Assembly: GCF_010095445.2 (NCBI RefSeq)
Contig: NZ_WFGV02000001.1
Coordinates: forward strand, 62,001 to 126,000
From: Pseudomonas sp. TNT3
GTDB lineage: Bacteria; Pseudomonadota; Gammaproteobacteria; Pseudomonadales; Pseudomonadaceae
Direction: 5' to 3'
Length of the DNA: 64,000 nt
Shown here: piece by piece, positions 58,187-64,000 of the stretch
How the letters are laid out: each line of letters opens with the position of its first letter
Position numbering within the stretch: the stretch's first letter is position 1
The notes under the pieces: model-generated
Databases searched by the model: none
Seen by the model: only the letters and a program-made list of their open reading frames with translations
What the model was told of the DNA's origin: nothing
Position numbers and translations under genes: made by a program

Positions 58187-58308
58187 GTCTCAGATACGTA
58201 TAAGCCGGGCGGACGGTCAAGAGAGTTTGTCGATAAAGGCACTCCCGCCGAGTACTCAGCTAGCTTCAGTTCACCCTGCGTCAGCATCAATGATGCTAAG
58301 CCCGTCAT
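58183..58308 (-). pseudogene. 41-codon ORF linking AbrB antitoxin and Xre pseudogene; possible toxin remnant
   Basis: An ATG overlaps the AbrB stop as ATGA and the ORF's own stop overlaps the ATG of the Xre pseudogene as ATGA. It starts MTGL, the usual start of PIN toxins paired with AbrB antitoxins, but then continues without the DTN motif. I infer a deletion that removed the PIN domain; the evidence is only the first four residues and the overlap, so this is tentative. Confidence 0.35.
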
Positions 58309-58547
58309 CGAGTATGTGAACCTTCGGCTGCAATGGCAGCATTCATGTCCTCAACACTAACGGGAACTCTCAGCTTCCGGATCATGCCCTTGAGGCTTTG
58401 CACAGAATGAATGGCCGCAACTATCGCGAACTGGCCTTCCGAAATTTCGAAGAAATGAACTCGATCTCCTGGCTTCAGGCCGAGCGAACTACGTACCTGA
58501 GCAGGGATTGTGATCCGGCCGCGTGATCTAAGGATTGCGGAAGGCAT
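58305..58547 (-). CDS. AbrB/MazE-type antitoxin
   Basis: An 80-aa protein with an N-terminal swapped-hairpin AbrB domain: ILRSRGRITIPAQVRSSLGLKPGDRV (read in two blocks), then a C-terminal tail with VSVEDMNAAIAAEG, the toxin-wrapping region of VapB-like antitoxins. It should bind DNA and a PIN-type toxin, but only a 41-codon remnant follows at the expected ATGA overlap. It may be an orphan antitoxin. Confidence 0.82.
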   Translation of the reverse strand: MPSAILRSRGRITIPAQVRSSLGLKPGDRVHFFEISEGQFAIVAAIHSVQSLKGMIRKLRVPVSVEDMNAAIAAEGSHTR

Positions 58548-58637
58548 GGGAATACCTACGAGATTGGCTCATTACATAGTAGCTAGGCTTTGCGCCGAGA
58601 TGTCACCTCGTCCCCAGCGCAGGTAATCACAGCGCTA

Positions 58638-59360
58638 CTACGTGCGGGGCCTGTTCATTAATCTTTTGTGCAGTTCTTTCAGTTCTTCGCACTCATTGCG
58701 AGTGGATTCATTGAATAGCTCAAGAAGCTCGTTGTTCCCCATCCAATACCCTGTATGGTCGACCCCCTTCTGGAGCTGAACAAGCTGCTGGTGAGTAAGC
58801 TTTGCAGACCAGGCGCGGAAGCTCATCTCCACTTTCTCTCGCGTCTCGTGGCATCCAGGGCACAACGCCCGAAGCGAACTTATTGGGTATTCCCAGGGAC
58901 GAAATCCATTGCTCATACGGGCGTAATAGCAATGGTGCGCCTCAAGTCTGCCGGCAGCTCCGCAATCCTGGCACTTATGCTCAGCCACTTGCTTCACGAG
59001 GTCAGCTTTACGCTTCCAGCGGGGATCGCGAAGGAGCTGCGAGTACGTGGATTTTGCCGGGGTCGGAGTGAAGTCGTAATCCTTAATTGGGTAGATGCCC
59101 AGATTCCAGCTATGCCCCATCTCGTAGTAGAACCCAAAGCTTTCGAAGATGTCGTCGAACTCGGTGAGATCGCATCCGTAATTCAGCATGTAGTGGATAC
59201 TGCTGCTGTCGAACACCAAAACGTATACGGCGTCGTTCAGCCAGCTTTCTCCACGCTTCAGCCACTCTGCCGGCGTAAGGAAAAACGCATCCCCCAAAAG
59301 CCCCTCGCGTACCAGCCAATCCTCGAATGCCAACAATAGACGGCGCAGATTCTCTTCCAT
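58638..59360 (-). CDS. HNH endonuclease domain protein
   Basis: A 240-aa protein. The N-terminal ~120 residues have no recognised family. The C-terminal half has a zinc-ribbon HNH: CQDCGAAGRLEAHHCYY (about residues 131-147) and LRALCPGCHETREKVE, with the His-His pair and two CxxC motifs complete. It probably nicks or cuts DNA; it is not joined to a methylase or helicase, so a restriction role cannot be claimed. GGAAGCCCCAC precedes the ATG. Confidence 0.78.
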   Translation of the reverse strand: MEENLRRLLLAFEDWLVREGLLGDAFFLTPAEWLKRGESWLNDAVYVLVFDSSSIHYMLNYGCDLTEFDDIFESFGFYYEMGHSWNLGIYPIKDYDFTPTPAKSTYSQLLRDPRWKRKADLVKQVAEHKCQDCGAAGRLEAHHCYYARMSNGFRPWEYPISSLRALCPGCHETREKVEMSFRAWSAKLTHQQLVQLQKGVDHTGYWMGNNELLELFNESTRNECEELKELHKRLMNRPRT

Positions 59361-59461
59361 GTGGGGCTTCCATAATGTCTTTGCTCGCTTTCCTCTCGCA
59401 GGGGAAAGCTCGGCAAGCCCGAAGGCCAGGGCAGAACTGTTGAAGCGAAACTCTGTGTCGC

Positions 59462-60016
59462 CTATGCCTTTACCGATACTGATAGCCCGTTGGATGTGAA
59501 TGAAATCAGATCATCACCATACCGAACCGCGTCAGCTCGAATAATGAGCTCGTACAGTGCAAAGCCTTTCGCCTGGATCACCTGCGAAGAGTTCGCAGAG
59601 TTCAACTTCATCTTCTTGAGCGCCTCCGTGGCATCAGCTTTCAAGTCGAAAACCTCAATGACGCCCGCATCTCCCACCTCCTGCTGAGAGTGGGCCACAG
59701 CCCCAATGCCTGGCTTGCCAACGTAGAAGATGCAGCATTTTTTGAGACCGAGCATATGAGGATGTTTGGGGCCGCGCCGGATGAGCCACATTCCGTTAGG
59801 GCCACGCGCAGTCCGATGTGGCACCAGCATCAACTGCTTCACCTTAGCGTTCTCAAAATGCGTCAAATCCAAAGCAGGGACACCAACATGAATCAAGGTG
59901 CCGCCACACCTCAATGTCGCCTTTTCGCTCTCAGCGGCCCTCCAGGACGCGCCGGGCTCCGCCTCCCGCATGACCCGCCATACGGCAGGCATCACGTCGA
60001 GGGTTTTCTGCCCCAT
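59462..60016 (-). CDS. Unknown protein, 184 aa
   Basis: A 184-aa soluble protein with no recognised family. There is a cysteine pair in LKKCCIFYVGKPG and a Lys/Asn-rich LKKMKLNSANSSQV stretch near residue 135. The start at 60016 lacks a clear Shine-Dalgarno; an internal methionine at residue 9 is an alternative. It lies 100 bases upstream of the HNH gene on the same strand. Confidence 0.5.
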   Translation of the reverse strand: MGQKTLDVMPAVWRVMREAEPGASWRAAESEKATLRCGGTLIHVGVPALDLTHFENAKVKQLMLVPHRTARGPNGMWLIRRGPKHPHMLGLKKCCIFYVGKPGIGAVAHSQQEVGDAGVIEVFDLKADATEALKKMKLNSANSSQVIQAKGFALYELIIRADAVRYGDDLISFTSNGLSVSVKA

Positions 60017-60236
60017 GCCTGTTATGCATTCAAAAAGCTGCCGTTCCTTAACTGACTATCCTGTTTCTTTGGTGATTGGTGTCGCAAGAACTGCTGGCAG
60101 GTAATAGGTCGAACTCCAAGCGAGGATTTGTGCGATGCCTAATGCCCACACAAGCCTGAGTCGGTTGATAGGTTGCTGGCTGCTTTCTAGGTTTTTCACT
60201 AGCTACGGGCTCTTGTGTTTTTCAGACGTAAGCTGC

Positions 60237-61322
60237 TCAGTCTTGCGTTACAGGCGTGGGGGCGGCTTCCAAATTACGAACTCGCTTTAGCAAATAGGGG
60301 AGTATGTGTTCGGCATCAGGCCCCACGCCTCGTAGAGTTGCTGAGGCGAAGTTTCGTTGTTTGGGCAAGCCTACAAAGTACAAGCCTGGGATATGAACTG
60401 CTCGCCCGTCGCGTTGCGCCACTCGTCCCTGCTCATCCATTACTGGAAGGCCTTGGAGAAATGGCAGGTTCGGACGAAAGCCAGTGGCAAAAACGAGGCT
60501 ATCAACGGTTTCATGCTGACCTTCGGCCCAAATCACGCCTGTTGAAGTGACCTCGGAGAACATTGCTGCTTGATTGAAGTATCCGGATCTCAGAGCCTTT
60601 CTGTACGTGCCGTCGTCCAGTACAGGCGTGCTTTGATCGTTTAGCCACTTAGTTTTCTCTAGGCCTGTCCATTTCAACCAAGTATGAAAATCTGCTCCTA
60701 ATATCCGTTGTGGCGCGAATCGAATCGCCTCTCGCGTGGCCAGAGTCACTGTTGCAACGTTGGATAAGTCGTAAGCGATTTGTACAGCGGAGTTAGCAGC
60801 GCCAACTACGACGATGCGTTGCCCACTAAATGCTTCTGCATTCCGATAATGAGCACTGTGAAGCTGAGTGCCGGTGAAGTTTTTGAGCCCAGGGATATCG
60901 GGTACGTAGGGACGACTGAAGGCTCCTGAAGCCACGACAACTGCTCTCGCCGAAAAGCATTGTCCGTTCGTGGCAGTGATCCGAAATCCTTCGCCTTCCT
61001 GACATACGTTTGCGACCCTAATCCCTTGGAGAATAGGTAGCCGGAAGAAGTCGGCATACCGTTCGAGGTAACGCACGACTTCATCTCTAGTAGGGTAGTG
61101 GCCTGCTGCTCCAGGGAAAGGAAGCCCCGGAAGAGAGGAATATGCTGCTGGTGAGAACAATTCAAGGCTGTCGTAGTAATTACGCCAGTTCCCCCCAGGC
61201 AGCGGTTGCTCATCAAAAATTCGGAAATTGAGGCCTTGCTGCTTCAGGTGCCAACCGCTAGCCAACCCTGCTTGGCCAGCACCAATGACAACAACATCAA
61301 ACATCTGATTTTTTGCGTTCAT
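60237..61322 (-). CDS. ArsO-type flavin-dependent monooxygenase
   Basis: A 361-aa FAD/NAD(P)H oxidoreductase. GAGQAGLASGWHL (FAD motif), a central GAANSAVQIAYDL (NADPH motif) and the FATGFRPNLPFL block are those of flavin monooxygenases and of ArsO, often found in ars islands. It follows the first arsR by 37 bases on the same strand. The start at 61322 is one of two near ATGs (the other at 61304); a palindrome-like ArsR site overlaps the upstream bases. The arsenic substrate is unknown. Confidence 0.8.
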   Translation of the reverse strand: MNAKNQMFDVVVIGAGQAGLASGWHLKQQGLNFRIFDEQPLPGGNWRNYYDSLELFSPAAYSSLPGLPFPGAAGHYPTRDEVVRYLERYADFFRLPILQGIRVANVCQEGEGFRITATNGQCFSARAVVVASGAFSRPYVPDIPGLKNFTGTQLHSAHYRNAEAFSGQRIVVVGAANSAVQIAYDLSNVATVTLATREAIRFAPQRILGADFHTWLKWTGLEKTKWLNDQSTPVLDDGTYRKALRSGYFNQAAMFSEVTSTGVIWAEGQHETVDSLVFATGFRPNLPFLQGLPVMDEQGRVAQRDGRAVHIPGLYFVGLPKQRNFASATLRGVGPDAEHILPYLLKRVRNLEAAPTPVTQD

Positions 61323-61350
61323 ATATGCGCACTCATGCACGTATTCATAC
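61320..61350. promoter_or_regulatory. Second ArsR-like operator before the flavoprotein gene
   Basis: The minus strand here reads ACGTGCATGAGTGCGCATATATGAAC, close to the ACATGCACATATAG stretch before arsR (61712-61741). Repetition in front of both genes suggests the same regulator controls arsR and the flavoprotein gene separately. Confidence 0.45.
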
Positions 61351-61351
61351 A

Positions 61352-61371
61352 AAAAAGGATCAGTCCTTTTT
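61352..61371 (-). terminator. Small hairpin containing the arsR stop codon
   Basis: AAAAAGGA-tcag-TCCTTTTT is a perfect 8-bp stem with T-run. On the minus strand the TGA stop of the first arsR is in its loop. It may reduce read-through into the flavoprotein gene. Confidence 0.55.
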
Positions 61372-61707
61372 GCCTGGACAGCACAGCGGGGCGATGCTTT
61401 TGGTGTGGAGGAGGATGGCTTCTAGACGCTTGATAATGGCTGGGCCGTCCACTTCATAGAACATCTGGCGCCCTACCTTAGCAGATCGAACAATCCCTGC
61501 TTCCAGTAGCACCTGAAGATGACGAGATACAACCGAACGCTCCTGAGGCAGCTCAGCCGCAATTTCAGTTACATCAGCGCGACCTAATAGCATGACTCGC
61601 TTCAGCACGGCGATTCGCGGTGGCTCACACAGGGCCTTGAAGAATGCGCCGTCCAACGATTCGATGGCGGCCTCAATGGCTTGGGTTCGGTTTAGTGATG
61701 TAGTCAT
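61360..61707 (-). CDS. ArsR family regulator with C-terminal Cys-Cys
   Basis: A 115-aa winged-helix repressor. HTH: VTEIAAELPQERSVVSRHLQVLL (two blocks, residues 45-67); wing follows. The C-terminus has PLCCPGKKD, a vicinal cysteine pair that can bind As(III), unlike the classical CVC site in helix 3 (in the other ArsR at 62804). The start at 61707 lacks an SD and is preceded by the operator, suggesting tight autoregulation. It lies between the arsN-type gene and the flavoprotein gene. Confidence 0.85.
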   Translation of the reverse strand: MTTSLNRTQAIEAAIESLDGAFFKALCEPPRIAVLKRVMLLGRADVTEIAAELPQERSVVSRHLQVLLEAGIVRSAKVGRQMFYEVDGPAIIKRLEAILLHTKSIAPLCCPGKKD

Positions 61708-61711
61708 AAAG

Positions 61712-61741
61712 GAACTATATGTGCATGTATGTGCACATGTA
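61712..61741. promoter_or_regulatory. ArsR operator, copy 1
   Basis: ATGTGCATGTATGTGCACAT within 61718-61738 is a nearly symmetric repeat of GTGCA half-sites, immediately 5' of the arsR start. A related sequence is at 61320-61350. Confidence 0.5.
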
Positions 61742-61794
61742 AAGGCTAGGTCGAAACTGGACACTACCTCCCAGGCTATCGGATGGGCAGACTA

Positions 61795-62244
61795 TCAGCC
61801 ATTGTCGAATGGTAACGCCTTGCACATGTAGCAAGCCGAGCCAGGGCAAAGCCCCATGAACTGCTCCGTCTGAGAAATCAGAGGCGGCGCAGAGACTCGT
61901 TGATTTACTGCATAGCCCTGCTGCTCAAAAAAGCTTGACGCAGTTGTTGTCAGCAAATGAAATCGAGCGATTCCCTCCTCGGCAGCTATCGCTTCAATGA
62001 CCCGAAGCACCGCGATACCGACCCCCTTCGATCTGTACGCCGGTTCTACGACCATGGAGCGCAGCAATCCATCTGTCCCATGCGTTTCAAACCCTCCCCA
62101 TCCAACAGTCTCACCATCCCGTGAGAACTCAAAAAAGGTTCGGCCTGGAAGATCAATATCGTCTGCTGGAAGGTCAGCAGATTTCAGCGCATCGCGAAAG
62201 CGCTGCCACTGTCCTCCGGCTATTTCCTTTGCCTGGATCATCAT
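61795..62244 (-). CDS. GNAT acetyltransferase, ArsN2-type
   Basis: A 149-aa GNAT protein. The acetyl-CoA loop is VEPAYRSKGVGIAVLRVI, and the C-terminus is cysteine-rich (MGLCPGSACYMCKALPF), as in arsenic-island ArsN2 proteins. Such enzymes may acetylate organic arsenicals. Several ATGs are available (62256, 62244, 62241); 62244 has GGAGGGG just upstream. It heads the minus-strand arm: acetyltransferase, arsR, flavoprotein. Confidence 0.8.
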   Translation of the reverse strand: MMIQAKEIAGGQWQRFRDALKSADLPADDIDLPGRTFFEFSRDGETVGWGGFETHGTDGLLRSMVVEPAYRSKGVGIAVLRVIEAIAAEEGIARFHLLTTTASSFFEQQGYAVNQRVSAPPLISQTEQFMGLCPGSACYMCKALPFDNG

Positions 62245-62320
62245 CTTCCCCTCCATCCTCTCATCTCCGTTATGCCGACACGCATGGAACGTTAGGGCAC
62301 ATGCCAAACAGCAGACATCA

Positions 62321-62360
62321 TATTCGCTTTACCGAATATTCGCTAAAGCGTATATTCGAT
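62321..62360. promoter_or_regulatory. Ars promoter/operator between the arms
   Basis: CGCTTTA (62325-62331) and TAAAGCG (62344-62350) are inverted arms within TATTCG-rich sequence (TATTCG at 62321, 62338 and 62354). The region lies between the divergent acetyltransferase gene and arsC and is the expected ArsR binding place. Confidence 0.6.
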
Positions 62361-62384
62361 TTTCCATATGCATCGAGTTCCGCC

Positions 62385-62807
62385 ATGAGCCCTGCTATCA
62401 AAGTGCTTTTCGTGTGCGTTGCCAACTCAGCCCGCTCCCTGCTTGCAGAGGCTTTGCTGCGGCACACCGACCCGCGCTTCGAGGCCTTCAGCGCAGGATC
62501 TGAACCGTCTGAGGTTGATCCGCGCACGACTCAGGCATTGGAGGCAGTTGGAGTCGATGCAACGGGCCTGCGCAGCAAGTCCCTCAGCGAGTTTCAAGCT
62601 GATCGATTCGATTACGTAATCACTCTTTGTGATAAATCCGCAAGCGAGTGCCTACCAATGCCCAATGCAGGTGAAGTCATTGCCTGGGATTTTCCTGACC
62701 CAGTAACCAGCGATGATCCTGGCGCATTTCGCCACACGCTCCACGACATCCACGAGCGCATCAAGCTCTTCGTTTTGGTCAAGACCAAACACCTGGAGGA
62801 TCTATGA
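62385..62807 (+). CDS. arsC: Arsenate reductase, LMW-phosphatase (thioredoxin) type
   Basis: A 140-aa reductase of arsenate to arsenite. The P-loop C11-x5-R17 (CVANSAR) is the low-molecular-weight phosphatase signature; C82 and C89 (TLCDKSASECLPMP) are the resolving pair, so it uses thioredoxin rather than glutaredoxin. WDFPDP holds the catalytic aspartate. The start at 62385 has only a weak GAG; the in-frame sequence continues upstream to 62121 without support. Overlaps arsR as ATGA. Confidence 0.92.
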   Translation: MSPAIKVLFVCVANSARSLLAEALLRHTDPRFEAFSAGSEPSEVDPRTTQALEAVGVDATGLRSKSLSEFQADRFDYVITLCDKSASECLPMPNAGEVIAWDFPDPVTSDDPGAFRHTLHDIHERIKLFVLVKTKHLEDL

Positions 62808-63160
62808 CAGAACCCTTGAACCCCACCACCTTATTCAAGTGCCTTGCGGATGACACCCGAGCAAAAATTTCGCTGCTTGTCGTGAGTGAAGGTGAGCTGT
62901 GTGTATGCGAGCTAACGGCAGCACTCGACCTGAGTCAGCCGAAGATTTCTCGTCATTTGGCGCTGCTGCGCTCTGCCGGTTTGTTGTTGGATCGTCGCCA
63001 AGGCCAATGGGTGTACTACCGACTGAATCCTGATTTGCCCGCGTGGGTGACTGCAGTTTTGAAGGACGTGGTAGACGCCAATCAGCAATGGCTGGAAACC
63101 GAGGCTAAGCGCCTCTGCGGCATGAACGACCGTCCGATCAACCAAGCCGTGTGTAGCTGA
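62804..63160 (+). CDS. arsR: ArsR, classical arsenic-responsive repressor
   Basis: A 118-aa winged-helix repressor with the As(III) site ELCVCEL (residues 30-36) at the start of the DNA-recognition region and an HTH LDLSQPKISRHLALLRSAGLL (about 42-62). Start overlaps the arsC stop. It is expected to control the arsC-arsR-arsB arm through the operator at 62321-62360. The differing cysteine layout from the other ArsR suggests that the two arms respond with different sensitivity. Confidence 0.93.
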   Translation: MTEPLNPTTLFKCLADDTRAKISLLVVSEGELCVCELTAALDLSQPKISRHLALLRSAGLLLDRRQGQWVYYRLNPDLPAWVTAVLKDVVDANQQWLETEAKRLCGMNDRPINQAVCS

Positions 63161-63184
63161 CTCACGCCCAAACGGATTAATGAA

Positions 63185-64000
63185 ATGCTGATTGCTGTAT
63201 TGATCTTTATCGCCACCATCGTCCTTGTCATCTGGCAACCCAAGGGGCTTGGGGTTGGCTGGAGTGCGATGTTCGGTGCCATTTTGGCGTTGCTGGCAGG
63301 CGTCGTTACCCTCGCAGACATACCGGAGGTATGGCGCATAGTCTGGAATGCTACCGGAACGTTCATCGCGGTCATTATTATCAGTCTGTTGCTTGATGAG
63401 GCAGGCTTTTTCAAGTGGGCTGCGCTGCATGTGGCTCGATGGGGAGGCGGGAGCACCCGCAAGCTGTTCGCGTTTATCGTCCTGCTGGGCGCAGCGGTAT
63501 CGGCCCTGTTCGCCAATGACGGAGCAGCATTGATCCTCACACCCATTGTGATCGCGATGTTGCTGGAGTTGCGTTTTTCTCCTGCTGCTACGTTGGCATT
63601 CGTCATGGCAGCCGGTTTTATCGCCGATACGGCGAGCTTACCGCTGGTGGTTTCCAACCTGGTCAACATCGTTTCTGCCGACTACTTCGATATCGGCTTC
63701 AACGAATATGCTTCGATCATGGTGCCGGTAAACATCGTCAGCGTGGCGGCGACATTAGCCATGCTGCTGTGGTTTTTCCGCAAAGATTTACCAAAGACCT
63801 ATGATCTCAACCAACTGGACAATCCGGACGAGGCAATCAACGACCGGGCCACTTTTGTAGCCGGCTGGTGGGTGCTGGCACTCCTCCTGATCGGCTTCTT
63901 TGTCATTGAGCCATTGGGGGTGCCAATCAGCGCCATTGCAGCGGTCTGTGCATTCATTCTTTACGTCATCGCGGCTCGTGGTCACGCCATCAACACAAGC
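63185..64000 (+). CDS. arsB: Arsenite efflux permease ArsB (3' end outside window)
   Basis: The first 272 codons of an arsenite/H+ antiporter; the window ends within it. The start [20 protein letters not shown] and blocks [20 protein letters not shown], read in parts, and [18 protein letters not shown] are typical of ArsB. It expels the arsenite that ArsC makes. Spacing from arsR is 24 bases, so arsC-arsR-arsB is an operon. Confidence 0.93.
   Translation, partial: MLIAVLIFIATIVLVIWQPKGLGVGWSAMFGAILALLAGVVTLADIPEVWRIVWNATGTFIAVIIISLLLDEAGFFKWAALHVARWGGGSTRKLFAFIVLLGAAVSALFANDGAALILTPIVIAMLLELRFSPAATLAFVMAAGFIADTASLPLVVSNLVNIVSADYFDIGFNEYASIMVPVNIVSVAATLAMLLWFFRKDLPKTYDLNQLDNPDEAINDRATFVAGWWVLALLLIGFFVIEPLGVPISAIAAVCAFILYVIAARGHAINTS

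Noticed and set aside
58638..60016. HNH gene plus the 184-aa gene as a restriction or defence pair
   Set aside because: There is no methyltransferase, ATPase or nuclease partner and the 184-aa protein has no recognised domain; the idea is only positional.
54050..60236. Search for an integrase, tRNA attachment site or complete IS element in the island
   Set aside because: No integrase, transposase, tRNA or flanking target duplication could be recognised; the island's entry mechanism is left open.

Overview
The window is a stretch of a Pseudomonas chromosome, most likely from the P. fluorescens group. The evidence is the gene order gltA / sdhCDAB-sucAB-lpdG-sucCD, the aerobic-type cobalamin cluster behind a B12 riboswitch, purMN, paired NlpC/P60 lipoproteins, and several REPIN-type palindromes built on the 'TGTGGGAGC...' and 'GATCGCAGCCTTCGGC' themes typical of these genomes. 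No rRNA, tRNA, CRISPR array, complete insertion sequence or integrase was found.

Layout. 1-1740: an MFS transporter and a MarR regulator that share a 16-bp palindromic operator. 1781-10996: a ten-gene, single-strand cobalamin operon (cobO, cobB, bluB, cobD, cobC, cobQ, cobU, cobT, alpha-ribazole phosphatase, cobS in transcription order) behind a cobalamin riboswitch; most neighbours overlap by a few bases. 11159-31504: housekeeping genes (sorbosone-dehydrogenase-like lipoprotein, two NlpC/P60 lipoproteins, hda, PerM-like permease, DUF2066, purM-purN, DUF3108, amidohydrolase, OsmC, pirin, htpG, two hotdog thioesterases, small lipoprotein, MAPEG, DUF599, brnQ, sucD and sucC). 31701-42474: the rest of the TCA block (lpdG, sucB, sucA, sdhBADC on the minus strand, divergent gltA). 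42911-53762: transporters and envelope genes (solute symporter with a 43-aa small subunit, actP with its DUF485 partner, a betaine-type binding protein, a GH17 membrane protein, an Rhs-core protein, an alpha/beta hydrolase followed by an MlaA-type protein).

From about 54,048 to the end the content changes to that of a genomic island. The left edge cuts a DUF808 (YedI-like) gene, leaving only its last 63 codons. Behind it lie AT-rich palindromes, two diverged copies of a two-gene module (a 121-aa MbcA/ParS/Xre-type antitoxin-like protein plus a ~68-aa protein of unknown function; copy A of the small gene is frameshifted), a DUF7693 protein, an unknown 195-aa protein, a frameshifted RES-type Xre antitoxin pseudogene without its toxin, an AbrB-type antitoxin whose expected toxin is reduced to a 41-codon overlapping ORF, an HNH protein and an unknown protein. 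It ends in an arsenic locus with two divergent arms: arsN2-type acetyltransferase, an ArsR with a C-terminal Cys-Cys, and an ArsO-type flavoprotein on one strand; arsC, a classical ArsR and arsB (cut by the window end) on the other.

The most unusual content is the island between 54,050 and 58,550: toxin-antitoxin-like remnants and the duplicated antitoxin/small-protein pair with no recognisable toxin. In the core, the best observations are CobB extended by translation through a REPIN, the MarR operator pair and the 43-aa transporter subunit. Functions are assigned from protein motifs and family knowledge only; no database search was run.
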